From Euphorbia lathyris (Eukaryota; Streptophyta; Magnoliopsida; Malpighiales; Euphorbiaceae): DNA of 64,000 nucleotides. The DNA lies in contig NC_088911.1 of the NCBI RefSeq assembly GCF_963576675.1, positions 82,799,256 through 82,863,255 of the forward strand, written 5' to 3'. Positions 23,701 to 35,239 of this stretch are shown piece by piece. The position numbers were made by a program, and so were the translations under genes. The first letter of the stretch is position 1; each line of letters begins with the position of its first letter. A model generated the notes under the pieces. That model was not told the DNA's origin and ran no database searches. It was given only the letters and a program-made list of their open reading frames with translations.

Positions 23701-26700
23701 CGAAAAGAACCTCCCACTTAGTGACTTATCGGAGTGGCGGTAATGCGAGCCAAATTGACTTCTTCCTAGTAAGGAGTGCTTGGAGAAAGAGTTATATTGA
23801 TTGTAAGGTGATCCCTGGTGAGAGTACGACAACCCAATATAGAGTAGTGATGCTTGATTTTCGAAGTAGGAGATGTATAAGAAAATGAACACCACAAGTG
23901 GAGACTAAGATTAAGTGATGGAAACTGCAAGGGGAGAACCAACAAAAATTTGTGGATGAGATGGCCACAAAAGATATTTGGACTTGTAATATGGACTTAG
24001 ATATAGATTCGATATGGACTAAGATGTAGCATAGTATAAGGGAAGTAGCGAAGGAAGTTCTAGGGGAATCTAAAGGTAGCATGCCACGGGTAAGGACACA
24101 TCTTGGTGGACAGAAGAAGTAAGACAAGCAGTAAAGAGTAAGCAAGAATCCTATAAAATATTGGAAAAATGCAGGAGTGATGAGAACTACAAAAAGTACA
24201 AAGAGGCTAAAAGGAAAGCAAAGAAGGTCATACGAGATGCTAGAGCAAAGGTAAATCAGGATCTGTATACAAGATTGGATACGAAGGAAGGGGAAAGAGG
24301 CATATATACAATTGCTCGGATGAGAGATCGGAAGACGCGAGATCTCGGAAAAGTTAAATGTGTGAAGTAGACCAAAAAGTCCTAGTTGGAGATAAGGATA
24401 TCAAGGAACGATGGAGGTCCTATTTTGATGACTTATTTAACGGAGATCGCAGACAAGATGTTGGAGATATAAATATCCCTCACGATATGATAAATCGTGA
24501 CTGCATGCAGAGAATTCAAAAGGGTGAAGTCAAAATGGCATTAAATAAGATGAGATTGAAGAAAGCAGTAGGACCTGATGACATCCCTATTGAGATTTAG
24601 AGATGTTTGGGAGAGAGAGGAATCGAATGGTTGACGACGTTCTTCAACAAAATTTGGAGAAACAATAAGATGCCATCAGAATGGAGGAAAAGTATCCTAA
24701 TCCCTTTGTATAAGAACAAAGGCGATGTCCAAGATTGTGCCAACTATCGAGGAATCAAATTAAACAGTCACATTATGAAACTTTGTGAGCGAGTGATCGA
24801 ACAAAGGTTAAGGAGGACGGTGAAGATCTCGGAAAACCAGTTTGGCTTTATGCCGAGAAGATCAAATATGGAAGCCATCCATCTAATGAGACAATTAATG
24901 GAGCACTATCGAAATAAGAAGAAAGACTTGCATATGATTTTCATTGACTTGGAGAAGGCATATGATAAGGTACCAAGGGAAGTACTTTGGTGGGCCTTAA
25001 TAAGGAAAGAGATTTCGCGGAAATATATTGACATCATAAAGGACATGTATGAGGGAGCATGCACGAGTGTACGTACCAGTGTTGGGAAGTGTTGGGAAGA
25101 CCGAAGAGTTCTCTATTACGATTGGAATGCATTAAGGTTCCGCACTTAGCCCATTTCTTTTTGTCATCGTTACAGATGAACTAACGAGTTCACTTCAAGA
25201 TGGTATGCCATGGTGCATGTTGTTTGTAGATGATATTGTGTTGGTTTATGAGACGAAAGAAGGCGTGGAGAGGAAGTTGGAACTATGGAGACAAACTTTG
25301 GAATCTAGAGGCTTTAAGTTGAGCCGAAGTAAGACAAAATATTTGGAGTGTAAGTTTAGCAGCGATAGGAGTATGGAGGCGGGGACAATCACCCTGGATG
25401 GGAGAGTTATCCAAGCCTCGGATTGCTTCCGGTATTTAGAGTCTATTATCCAAACGGATGTAGAAGTAGATGAATATGTTGCTCATAGGATTAAATCTGG
25501 TTGGACGAAGTGAAAGAGTGCTACGGGTTTCTTTTGTGACCCCGGCATGCCTAATAGATTGAAGGGAAAATTCTACCGTACGGCAATTAAACCAGCATTG
25601 TTATATGGTACAGAGTGTTGGGCAGTGAAACACTGTCACATTCATAAGATGTCGGTGGTGGAGATGCGCATGTTGAGATGGATGTGTGGTCATACGAAAA
25701 AGGATCGGGTGAGTAATGAAATAATTAGGACAAAAGTAGGGGTTACATCTATTGAGAATAAAATGAGGGAAAACCGACTAAGGTGGTTTGGCCATGTAAG
25801 ACGAAGAGCGCTTGATGCGCCGGTTAGGAGGACTGAATAGTGGCAAAGGGATGTAATGGTGAGGGGTAGGGGAAGACCTAAGCAAACTTGGAAGAGTGTG
25901 ATCGAGAGTGATATGAGTTTATTGGGGATTGAGGAAAATATGGTAGTGGATAGAAGGGAGTGGAGGGAGAGAATTTATGTCGCCGACACGACTTGATTTC
26001 ACGGTTTTATATGATGGTTCATGTTAGCCGATCCCGAATCATTTCGGGACTAAGGCTTTGTTGTTGTTGGTGTAGGAAGCTAAAGAGGAAGCTTCAATTA
26101 TCTAGCATCAGAGTCGAAATTGGAATTGAATTGTGTTTTCCAGCAGAAACGTGTTTCATATTTTCGATATTTATAGAAACGCTCCCGGAAACGTGGTTTA
26201 CTGGTTTCTGGGTTGGAGTTTCTGTTTCCGAAATGGACACAAAACGCGGAAATGCTACCGAAGAGAAGTTTCCGTGCAACATAGGTGGTAACATAAAACA
26301 AAAGTCCAAATGACCGGATGACAACTATTGACTACATGGCATTAGTTTGACCAACTATGTAACCTAATTCTTGGTCCCACTATTGCCTAGTAAGATCTAA
26401 TAACTTTTTAATCCTATTTTACCCTCCCATTTATTTCTCAATTACCCAATAAACATCTACTCTCTTGCAAAACATTTCCTGTATTTTCTCTCTCTATTCT
26501 CTAACTTCTTTTTCTACTGCTTCTCATTCTCATCAGTTTCTCTATCTAACTTCTCTAGCCACGATCAATAGATGAAGGATCCAAAAATGTATTAATCAAT
26601 TGTTAAAGCCACGAGTTTCGAAATTAAAATGAAGAAATTATTGAAATTGCGATTCAAATGAAATATGATTAATATTTATAGGCAGATATAGAAATTTCAA

Positions 26701-29700
26701 TGGAATAAAAATCACACAATAATTCCTTCAAAACCATGCATATCTTTCTGATTTCTATTGCAGAATTTTCTAATTTAATCCTTTTATTGCTCTGATCCTT
26801 TTCTTTTACTATCTTTGTATTTTTATTTTGCTGTCTCATAATACGCACAAAAAATGCAAACACGTAACCTTCTCATCTTTAGGATCAGACCGTTTAGAAA
26901 CAAAGTTATTTCCTTTATTTCTCATAATCAGCTTAACGTGGAAGCTATCTTTTTTACCTGTCAAGTTTAGGGCTCCTTTCTTATTGATACATTGATGCAT
27001 TTTTTAACAGCAATTTAGAGCTTTTTTAGTTACCAAAGCAGTCGATTTGTTCAGCCAATTTTTCTTTCTTACTGCTTTATGGAATTCTAACTATTTTTTT
27101 GGGCTTATTGGACACGGTAAGTCTCCAATTGAAGCGTCTGTTGCTGTAAAATTTCTCCATTTGCTTATAGTGGGTTCTCTAAGTACTAAGTTAAAAGATG
27201 CTGCCTTTTCATTTTCTGGATAAGAAAGCAGAAGTAATAAAGGAAAATAAAGCTTCCAAACTCCTACGACGAATTTTCCAGTAAGGCAGGCAGATCGCCA
27301 AAGCAAATAAGCACAAATCAAAGTAGCCAAATCAGGTCTCAGTCTGGGTGTAAGAAATTGAAAATGACCCAAATCAGGCACTAAATATCAACGATGTTGA
27401 TGGAAAAGAGAGTTTTTTAGAGTTTTTTTTTTTTTGGATCTGGAAATGCAAGTTTGAGGACGAGGGTTGAAGAAGAAGAGAGACGGGATAGTGGGAGAGA
27501 GAGGTTTACGGGTGAGAATGTGTGGACCTATAATGCACGGAAACTCTTCATGACAAGCGTTTCTCCGTTTCCGGCAGAAACGGAAACTCTCGGAAACTGT
27601 TACGAAACATTTCCGGGCACGTTTCCGTAATTACCAAAAATATGAAACGCGTCTCTCAGTTTTTAAGCGGTTTTCCCTACCTATTTCGATTAAAATTCTG
27701 GAAATTCAAACTTTCTATTTTGCAGTTCCTGTTTAATCTAAGATTAGGAAAATCGAAACTTTGTATTTGAGAGATAATTATTCCCTTGTATCCTTCAATT
27801 TAAAGAACTTATCCATATTTCTTTCTCCTACAATCCTTGTCTCTTGAATCTTGATTAATCTTGGACTTTCTTCATCTTGTTCTTCAATCTTGTTTTTATT
27901 TAATGTATTATTATATTTTTAATATTTATAAATATGCCCCTATATTTTTAATATTTACACATTTTCCCCACATTTCCGTTTCCTATGTTTTTCAGAAATT
28001 ATGTTTTCCCGTTCCGTTTCATATCCGTTTCCGTTTCTGTGCAACATAGGTGTGGACTTATTGGGTAGAAGGAAAAAGGGCAAAATAGATTGTTCAAGTT
28101 AGTGGAATTCTAGTTACCAAACCATGCCATGCCATAGTCAACAGTTACTATGTGGTCAATTGGACTTTTTGGTTAGGCTGTCACTAAGTTGATGAATTTA
28201 TGTTTTAAATGAAGTCTAGGTACCAAGCTGTGAAAAAAACCCAACTCCAGGGGCCATAAGTGAAATTTACCCGCTATATAATACCCATGACATGATTGGA
28301 AAACATTTTTTGTACACTGCTGATATTTTGTTTTGCTTTATATTAGGGATTTTCTGTGCTCACACAGTAGATTATATTCCTTTGAAGAAACAGATTTTTG
28401 GACTGACTCTTGCAAGTTGAATGGTTTTGGTTGAAGATTATGAATGTGCTGCTTACTTTTATTGATGAAGAGAAATTCAATATGGGTTTAGCAGTGCCAT
28501 TTTTGTTTTTGTTACTAAGAATAAATTATTGGGCATAGTGGTCTAATGTAGATGTGAACATGAACATCTAGTGATTAGCACATTCTCATTCCTTGTAAAT
28601 TTCCCATAAATTGATACCAGTCTAAAAATTTAATCCCACATAGGAGTTTGATGGACCAATTGGTTGGAAGTAGCATATTCATGTATTAGGGCAAGGATAT
28701 TCTGGAGTGAATGTATAAGTACAAATGTGTATTGGTTTCTCCACCGATAATTGGTTAGCTTTCTTTTCGTATGAGAAGAGAGAAGCACTAGCAGTCTTTG
28801 TGCTTGCCTGATACAGAACTAAGCGCTTACAGGTTTAATCCTTTTAAGTTTGAATGAGTAAATGGCTTTGCAAAGTTTTACCATGCAGCCAATCATGATC
28901 TTTCATTGTTTATCTCAATGATCTTTTGATTATGTATACTTTTCTCTACCTTCCCCTTTCTTTTGTTTTTTTCCTCAATAATGATATTAGTTGTGTATAG
29001 TATGTGTTATGGTTCAGTTCCTAAGTATATCATGATCCTCATCACTTACTATCTACGGGTAACACCGGGGTTTTTTCAGGTGTGTTTTTGTGGATGCTGG
29101 AGTTGCTGCTATCGATGTAGAAACAAGAAAGATGAAAGAAGAGCTGAAGCTGAAAGAGGCACAGGCAAGAGCAGTTGCTGAACATGGAGAATTGGCCCTC
29201 ATCACAGTAGAAGCTCCCCAAACGTCTACGCAAGATAGAATAAAATTTAGGCCCCCTATGCTACAGGTTTATAGTTTATACTTTACGTTATACTTGTTGG
29301 CTTGCTACTACGAAGATTGATTTTCTTCATTTTGCGTTTTTCTTTGTACAAAGATGTGTAGTCCTACTTTGGCATGCTTGATGTTAGTCAAAATTAAACT
29401 TGTTCATGGGCTTGGAGGCCCGCACTTTAAAAATCGGGAGTGCACATATATTTTGCATATTGGGCACAGCTTAAACCCGCTAGGCCTGATTATTCAATGG
29501 GGCTGGGATTATTCTTGAAACCTAAGTCCAATTTGGCCTGCCTTATATGTATTCTATATATACTTTTATATTTTGTCAATATATGTTCAAGTTTAATGTG
29601 TAATCATTTTATTCATATTGGGTTTTTAGGCAATTTTTTTTTTAAAAAGACAAAAATATAATTTAGGTGGGCTGGGTCTGGGTGGAACCCTGCCTGGTCA

Positions 29701-32700
29701 GGCAGAAGAATAAACAATTCTAGTAAAAACGAAGTGTTGCATCATGATTTTATGTTTTTTTTTTTATTATTTTTTTTTTCCAAAGTGTTGAATTGTTTAA
29801 TAAACAAACGAAGGGAAGCCAAACTCAAATTCACAATGAACTAGAAATTGTTTATAAAACATAAACACACCCATTCAATACTTCTTGTACTTCTAATATG
29901 GTTAGATGCATTACACATTTCAAAATTGCTCACTCATAGCTGATTAGAAACTCTTTTAATATATAAGACTTTTTGTGCTTAGGTTATCTTGAGTAACTCA
30001 GTGTTTTCCACATCTTTGATTCTTGATGCATGAGTACAAAAGTTTATCATTATATCTTTCCCTTTCCCTAAGTGAATGTGCGCTCTTTCTCAGGTGGTTC
30101 GATTAGCTTCTTTTCAGCATGTTCCTTCTGTGCCACCTTTCTTAACAATGCCAAAGCAGTCGAGAGCTGATGATGGAGATACAACAATGCCAAAAGAGCT
30201 GGAAGATAAGAGAGTTAATGAGATAGCAGTTGGTGGTGGAGGGATGTCTGTGGCAGTTACTCGTTTCCCGGCAGAGCAGAAACGACCTGTTGGACCTCTT
30301 GTGGTGGTGGGTGTGAGAGATGGCGTTCTTTGGCTTATTGATAGGTAATTTACCTGTGTTTGAGCTTATGTATATTAATTACTCCCAAACTAACTTGGGA
30401 TGCCCCCTCACAAATTGAGTATCTTTAGAAAGGTAGATCTCTCTTGTCAGAGGCCTATTGTACTAAGGTAGCCATCTCATTGTGAAAGAAACATGTATCC
30501 TTGGTGAGAGCACCTTTATCTTTCTTTTGTCGTTTCCTTATGAAGGTCACTTGATGCTGCTAAAAGTTTCACCATCATACTAGAAATTTGAACCTTTCCT
30601 CCCATCTCACGGGCTGCATTTCTATTTTTTTTTATCAGATTTGCTGAGTAGATTGTAGCGATTTATAAATATTTACATCATCAATTTTTAGTCGTACATG
30701 GAATATACCTCATGCTAATTAGATAATTCTTCGTGATGGTTCCTAAAAGTGTTCTTTGTAGTAGAAACGTTCAATTTTGAACTCCCTGATTATTTTGTGT
30801 TCTCATTTTTCAACTGTATTTTGTCAAGTCTCTGAACTTTTCATGTTTATCTTTGAGCCCTTATATTATTTTAATTCACATTGAGAACATTTTTTAACGA
30901 AACAACTCCATCCAATTTTGTCTGGTAGGCCCTCGAAAGCAAAAAGGAGTCCTGTGTGTTTTAAAATAATAGGTTATATACAATTGAAATACAATAGAGT
31001 AATCCTGACTAGTTTAAGGAATAAAAAAAAGGGGTTTCTGATAGACTAATAATCATGATCAAGAATACAAATAATGAGCTAAACTACTACGTCTCAACTA
31101 CAATGTACGTTTATGTGTGCAAAGAACTAAAGCTCATGAGAAGCTTGAACTGTGTTCTTAATATTTTCAAAATGGGGAGCTCCTCTCCTTCTCTACTTAA
31201 TTTTTTTGCAGGCTTTTAAGGCCTTGTTAGTTTAGTGTAATGCAAGAAAAGATGACACTTTATTGTCTTTTGGTAGGTATATGTGCGCTCATGCCTTATC
31301 TCTTAGTCATCCTGGTATTCGTTGTCGGTGTCTTGCTGCATATGGAGATGCTGTTAGTGCAGTGAAATGGTACTTGCTCTTTTAACTTTTTTTATGTACA
31401 GATTGATTACTGAAAAAAATTATACAACATTTTGTCTAATTTTATGCTTTCTTATCCAGGGCAAGTAGGCTTGCTAGGGAGCATCATGATGATTTGGCAC
31501 AATTTATGATGGGGATGGGCTATGCTATGGAAGCACTTCATTTGCCTGGCATATCTAAGAGGTCTGACATAGAATCTAGTTTAGGATTATGCTGCCTTCA
31601 ACTTGTTGGATGGTGCTATTTTTATACAAATTTGTGTTGATAACTAAATGTTTTTTCCCCCATCCATACTATACCTGTTTGTGAGCATGTCTAGACAATT
31701 GCACATTCTTTGATACTTCATTCTTTCTTTTGTGTGAGATAAGACTATATTCTCATCATAATCAAGAAATCTCTCATATACAACAATTTAGTTTAGGATC
31801 ACACCTGCCTTCACTTTTTTTAGTTGATCAAACTGTTTGGTTCTTATGCAAATTTGTGTTGATAGACATGCTTTTTCGTCCATACTATGATGCTTATGAG
31901 CATGTCTCTATGCATGTGTCCTTCTACTTAATTAAAGTTAATTAAATGGAATTTAGTTAAATCTTTTTTCTGGTAAGCCCCTTTTTTTGCGGGAGTCAAA
32001 GGAAAAACCCCAAAGAATGCCTTTTTCTTTTTTTTTGGGACAAGATTAAATTGTAGAAAGAAGCATGCAGATAAATTGTTGGCCAATATTCAATTTTTTT
32101 CTATGAACAAGAAAGAATTCACAATTGTATGTTCTTTGATGCTTCATTTCCTCCTTCATGTGTCAGATGCCTATATTTTCATCACAATAACAGATTCCTT
32201 GATTATAAGGAACTAATCCCAAGCTAGATGTGTATCAATTCAGTGTGCTAAGAGAATTTTGTTGCATTTTAATGTATGCTTTTTCCCTGGAGATATAACT
32301 TTCATTGGTAATGTTCTGATAGGTTGGAGTTTGATCTAGCTATGCAGAGCAATGATTTAAAAAGGGCACTTCAGTGCCTTCTTACCATGAGCAACAGCAG
32401 GGACATAGGGCAGGATGGTACTGGGCTTGGTTTGAGTGACATTCTCAACTTAACGTCAAAGAAGGAAAATATTGTTGAAGCTGTTCAAGGAATTGTGAAA
32501 TTTGCAAGGGAGTTTTTGGACCTTATTGATGCTGCAGATGCCACTGGACAAGCCGACATTGCTCGCGAAGCTCTGAAGAGGTTAGCTGCTGCAGGTTCTG
32601 TGAAAGGAGCTTTGCAAGGTCATGAATTAAGAGGACTGGCTTTACGCCTTGCAAATCATGGAGAGTTGACAAGACTTGGTGTATGTATTCATACTGATGT

Positions 32701-34593
32701 TTGCTTGCTCTTGCATAAATTGACCTCTTGAACTATTAAATGCATGCTAGAAAAGTCAGACATATTATGCATAGTCTGTTGATGCATCCATTTTGAAAGT
32801 TCATGATGTTCAAAAGCTCCAGTTGGTGCAAATTTAATAATGCATTGGTTGACCCAACCAACTTATCAATGATTGGGTATTGAGCTGTATCAGCACAGCA
32901 TTGAACTGGAATGACGATGTTTGGAATATTTGAACAAAATCTCTTACATTGCATTTATAACCTCAGTTCTACAATTGTGATATTTCTGGTTTGTGGATTT
33001 GTGGTAGTTCATTTGTTTGTGAAAAAGTATTACTAGGACATTGGTGCTGCGACTTTCTTTGGTTGTCCTGTAGTCAATTAAGGTTGGACTTTGGATAGAA
33101 TTTTTTGTTATAATGATCTATAAGGTTTAAGTTATCAAGCCGAGGCTGGAAAGCCCTTTTTATAATGGAGCAAGAAGTTCTGGGATAAAGAGTTCCCTTG
33201 ATTTGCCTTTACACTAGGTACTATAGGTGAAACTGGGAAGTTATTGATTTGTTTTTGGTGGTGCTAATATTGTCGCAATGAAGAGACTTTTTAGGTTGTG
33301 CGGAGGAGGGATTATGTTGACATGTAGTATTCATTTCTAAATTTGAATATTTCTTTCTTTTAGAGGACTGTTCTCTGGGTAAGTTGTATCAGTACGGTTG
33401 TATCTTATTTACCATCTCTTCAGTAATATGTATCTTTGTTTGAAACTCCCCGGGTTCAGCTTGTTTGCGTGAAAAGTCTTCGGATAGGCTTAGGGGGAAT
33501 TAGAAGGAACATGGTTGCAGGATATGACAAATGTAGTAAATACTCATTGCTTGAACTTGTGTTTTTTTGCCAAAGTGAACCTCTTGTGCGAGTAAGGATT
33601 TTGGATATTAACAGATAACATGGGTTACATAAAACTAATGTGCATGTTTATGCTTATTTCAGTATCGAAGATCCCTATAACGTCTTTATTTCTCCCTCTC
33701 CACGATGTATGACTGCAGGGTTTGGTGAACAATTTGATTTCACTTGGATTGGGTCGTGAAGCAGCATTTTCAGCTGCTGTTTTGGGAGACAATGCTCTCA
33801 TGGAAAAGGCTTGGCTGGATACTGGGATGCTTGCCGAGTGTGTGCTTCACGCCCATGTATGTTTCTACATTTCGAAGTTGTATTGCACATGGGTCGTTTT
33901 TGAACTTGATACAGAGAATTTTGCTTCTTAAACTAACCAGCTTATCATGTCCGTCTCCAGGCTCATGGGCGACCAACGCTTAGGAACTTGGTTCAGACTT
34001 GGAACAAAATGCTACAGAAAGAGGTTGAACGCGCTCCATCAACAAAGACAGATGCTGCAGCTGCGTTTCTGGCATCTCTCGAGGAACCTAAACTTACAGG
34101 TTTGGCAGATGCAGGGAAGAAACCACCTATTGAAATCCTTCCTCCAGGGATGCCATCTCTTTCCGCTTTGATTACGAGCCAGAAAAAACCTGGTCCTGGT
34201 GCACAAAGTTCACAGCAACAACCTAGTCAGCCATTACAAATAGAAGCACCTCCCACAGCTAATTCTGAACCCATAACTGCATCATCTCCTGCCATAACTA
34301 CATCTACTTCTGACACGACCGCAAGTGCACCGGAAAATGTACCTCCTAATTCAACACCAGGTGTAGAAAATGCTCCGTCCTCATCTGAAGCTAGTGTGCC
34401 ACAGACCACTGTGGAAGATAAAACACCTATTGTGTCCTCCGCTAGTAATCCTGATTTAGTTTCTTCAGCAGAGAATGTGGCACCGACATCTACAGGAAAT
34501 ACAACAGTAACTGATGAATCATCGCAAAATTCAGATAGCCAGGGAACTAATACTTCAAGTAGCATGCCTATGAGTGATGCTCCTATTGGATAG
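8719..34593 (+). CDS. TWD40-2: TWD40-2, WD40 subunit of the TPLATE/TSET endocytic complex
   Basis: The gene encodes a 1332-aa homologue of Arabidopsis AT5G24710 (TWD40-2), a subunit of the plasma-membrane TPLATE (TSET) adaptor complex for clathrin-mediated endocytosis. The 21 coding exons are 8719-8850, 8931-9015, 9166-9205, 9313-9561, 9848-9947, 10030-10104, 17098-17196, 17530-17646, 17746-17861, 18285-18384, 18891-19249, 19536-19866, 20468-20682, 21928-22146, 29080-29266, 30094-30344, 31277-31369, 31460-31561, 32323-32680, 33719-33856 and 33961-34593. All junctions are GT-AG and the frame stays open for 3999 nt. The start MLKLRAFRPSSDKIVKIQ matches the family N-terminus. Residues 1-370 hold WD-like repeats (VSVWNWEH, LVLWSADH, LAIWDTISFK). 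A second beta-propeller probably follows to about 750, with an Ala-rich stretch near 560-580. A short charged helix lies near 755-775, an alpha-solenoid at about 800-1125, and a Ser/Thr/Pro-rich tail from about 1165. Propeller and solenoid limits are inferred. Introns 6 and 14 are about 7 kb from transposon insertions, yet no exon is damaged. Confidence 0.95.
10225..10912. mobile_element. hAT-like MITE in intron 6 (8-bp TSD)
   Basis: It begins CTATGTTACCCGGACACGG and ends GTATCCGTGCTTCATAG, imperfect inverted termini. The flanks are identical 8-mers GGCTATGT (10217-10224 and 10913-10920), as hAT transposons leave. The interior is rich in 'cggatacg' and 'ggaaacg' motifs and shares 'aaatattaaaaatatt...acatttataaatatt' with the copies at 22511 and 27528. 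Non-coding. Confidence 0.85.
12267..12546. repeat. 46-bp direct repeat flanking a fold-back terminal copy
   Basis: The sequence from TCACAAAGGGAATTATC to GGGTGCCATAG occurs at 12267-12312 and 12501-12546 with one visible mismatch (cggg against cagg). Each copy runs straight into an LTR-like start with ACGGGGCCAGGTC. This suggests local duplication or template switching at the left end of the element. Confidence 0.8.
12790..13055 (+). repeat. Tandem repeat of about 45 bp (about six units)
   Basis: Units carry 'taactaagcgagttcttcgt' followed by 'ggtgtgagccaacgatg', diverged between copies. It lies just downstream of the PBS-like site in the non-coding interior of the intron 6 element. Confidence 0.7.
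15096..15681. mobile_element. Dispersed repeat nested in the intron 6 element
   Basis: The block opens CATAGTTGTTAAATCGAG and is full of 'gattcgactcg' and 'cgaatc' motifs. The flanks GCTACAAAC (15087-15095) and GCTACCAAC (15682-15690) match at eight of nine positions, suggesting a 9-bp TSD. Clear terminal inverted repeats are not visible, so the class is unassigned. Confidence 0.5.
17954..18232 (-). mobile_element. TRIM retrotransposon in intron 9 (70-bp LTRs)
   Basis: Two direct repeats of 70 bp (17954-18023 and 18163-18232) begin TGT and end TGACA. Beside the right copy lies GGCTCTGATACCA (18150-18162), the reverse complement of a tRNA-Met PBS (TGGTATCAGAGCC), so the element is on the minus strand. 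The flanks are identical 5-mers GGATG (17949-17953, 18233-18237). At 279 bp it has only a remnant internal region, which defines a TRIM. It sits wholly inside an intron. Confidence 0.9.
22875..25990 (+). pseudogene. Broken RTE endonuclease-reverse transcriptase ORF
   Basis: The single ORF of an RTE retrotransposon, now cut by stops and frameshifts. The AP-endonuclease part is at about 23142-23880 (FGTWNIGSLTGR, MCLQETKW, GDLNGHVGSR, SQIDFFLVR). It is interrupted by a TAG right after KWVGA at 23262. The reverse transcriptase spans about 24540-25500: KKAVGPDDIPIEI then a stop, NYRGIKL, FIDLEKAYDKVPRE, a frameshift near 25130, then the catalytic box LFVDDIVL (FVDD). The C-terminal domain is at about 25547-25840 (LLYGTECWAVK, MLRWMCGHT, RLRWFGHVRRR). 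At least three disruptions mean no function. Confidence 0.9.
23082..23134 (+). repeat. (GGGGTA)n microsatellite in the LINE coding region
   Basis: About nine hexamer units. In the LINE frame it encodes alternating Gly-Arg just upstream of the endonuclease. The G-runs could form a G-quadruplex. It is not the plant telomere repeat (TTTAGGG). Confidence 0.9.
27528..28049. mobile_element. hAT-like MITE with perfect 8-bp TSD
   Basis: It begins CTATAATGCACGGAAAC and ends with the inverse of CTATGTTGCACAGAAAC. The flanks are identical GTGTGGAC (27520-27527, 28050-28057). At 522 bp it belongs to the same family as 22511-26284 but in the opposite orientation, as its shared AT-rich core (28049 side, 'tttaatatttacacattttcc') shows. 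It lies inside the right half of the MULE-like element. Confidence 0.9.
31577..32180 (+). repeat. Local imperfect duplications inside TWD40-2 intron 18
   Basis: Blocks with 'agtttaggat', 'caaatttgtgttgata', 'ccatactat' and 'gagcatgtct' occur in order near 31577-31700 and again near 31785-31920. 'ttctttgat.cttcatt' with 'atattttcatca' occurs near 31710 and 32130. This looks like an old tandem duplication of about 210 bp confined to the intron. Confidence 0.55.
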
Positions 34594-35239
34594 TTGAGGA
34601 GACCAATAGTGCTTTAAAGCCTTAATGATTCTGTCGCATGTGGACATGAAGGGTATAGAGTAGAAGGTTCATTTCATAGGCAGTTGAGTACAAGTTTGTA
34701 CATTTTATTGATTTGTTGTAACCCTTGTAATATTTTGTTGCGTATTGCTTTGAGGCATTGGTTTTTTTTTTTTTTTTTTTACGCAACTGGAGCTTTGATA
34801 AGCCAGTATATTTGGAATTCTCAAGCTTGTATACATAATTGGTAAAATGCATACTTGAATCCAATGATCAATTCATTATTTTATAGATTAAGCCTTTAAT
34901 CTTTCAAATGGGTACATTAAGTCTTTGAGTAATTATTTTTTAACATATTAAGCTCCTAAGTTTTAGAATGGGTATGTTGAGTCTTTGATTAATTATTTTT
35001 AAACACATTAAGCTCTTATCAGACATGTTCTGTTCAGAATACGTAAAATTGTCAAGATATATGCGTAAAATTACTCGGGCTGCTTGCATGTATCAGGACT
35101 CTACACCTAACCCTTTTTAGTATTTTAGACAGCAACCTTGGCTGTGCTGTGTAGGACCAAAATGTACACAAAATTTACATTGACGAATGGTGGATACCAT
35201 TATCATTGTTCAAATGATGGTTCATTCTTGCGTATAAAA
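34594..35239 (+). other. 3' UTR of TWD40-2 and short repeats, no gene
   Basis: The 3' UTR probably occupies the first 150-250 bp. At 34870-35020 a block with 'agtctttgagtaattatttttt' repeats about every 65 bp, like half of a MULE-type MITE arm. No second arm is found. Confidence 0.45.

Larger units (their letters stand above)
22759..26075 (+). mobile_element. RTE-clade LINE with 16-bp TSD, pseudogenised
   Basis: It is bounded by perfect 16-bp duplications GAAGCTAAAGAGGAAG (22743-22758, 26076-26091). The 3' end is the RTE signature: 'cccgaatcatttcgggac', then a short TTG-repeat tail, not poly(A). The 5' region contains 'tagccggtcccaagcccgg', typical of plant RTE LINEs. The length of about 3.3 kb fits a nearly full-length RTE, so its start seems not 5'-truncated. 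Confidence 0.9.
22511..26284. mobile_element. hAT-like element interrupted by an RTE LINE
   Basis: The ends are CTATGTTGCATGGAAAC and GTTTCCGTGCAACATAG, a near-perfect inverted pair. The flanks GTGGTAAA (22503-22510) and GTGGTAAC (26285-26292) agree at seven of eight bases. Without the LINE the element would be about 450 bp. It is the same family as the elements at 10225 and 27528. Confidence 0.87.
22411..28273. mobile_element. MULE-like long-TIR element, split by two hAT-like insertions
   Basis: The left end GGGGTAAATTTCACCTATAG pairs with the inverse of the right end (CGGGTAAATTTCACTTATGG). The arms can be followed about 190 bp, resuming on the left after 26293 (AAAAGTCCAAATGACC) and matching 28110-28200 inverted. 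The flanks TTATATAAT (22402-22410) and CTATATAAT (28274-28282) match at eight of nine bases, fitting an aged 9-bp TSD. Without the insertions it would be about 1.5 kb and non-coding. Confidence 0.8.
22147..29079 (+). other. TWD40-2 intron 14 (6933 bp), expanded by nested insertions
   Basis: It joins ...TPTTIE and CVFVDAGV in frame (ATCGA|gtaaga to tttcag|GTGTGT). Most of it is one stack of transposons at 22411-28273. The remainder (22147-22401, 28283-29079) looks like plain intron DNA. Confidence 0.92.

Noticed and set aside
34227..34565. 112-codon minus-strand frame
   Set aside because: Antisense of the Ser/Thr/Pro-rich C-terminal tail of TWD40-2.
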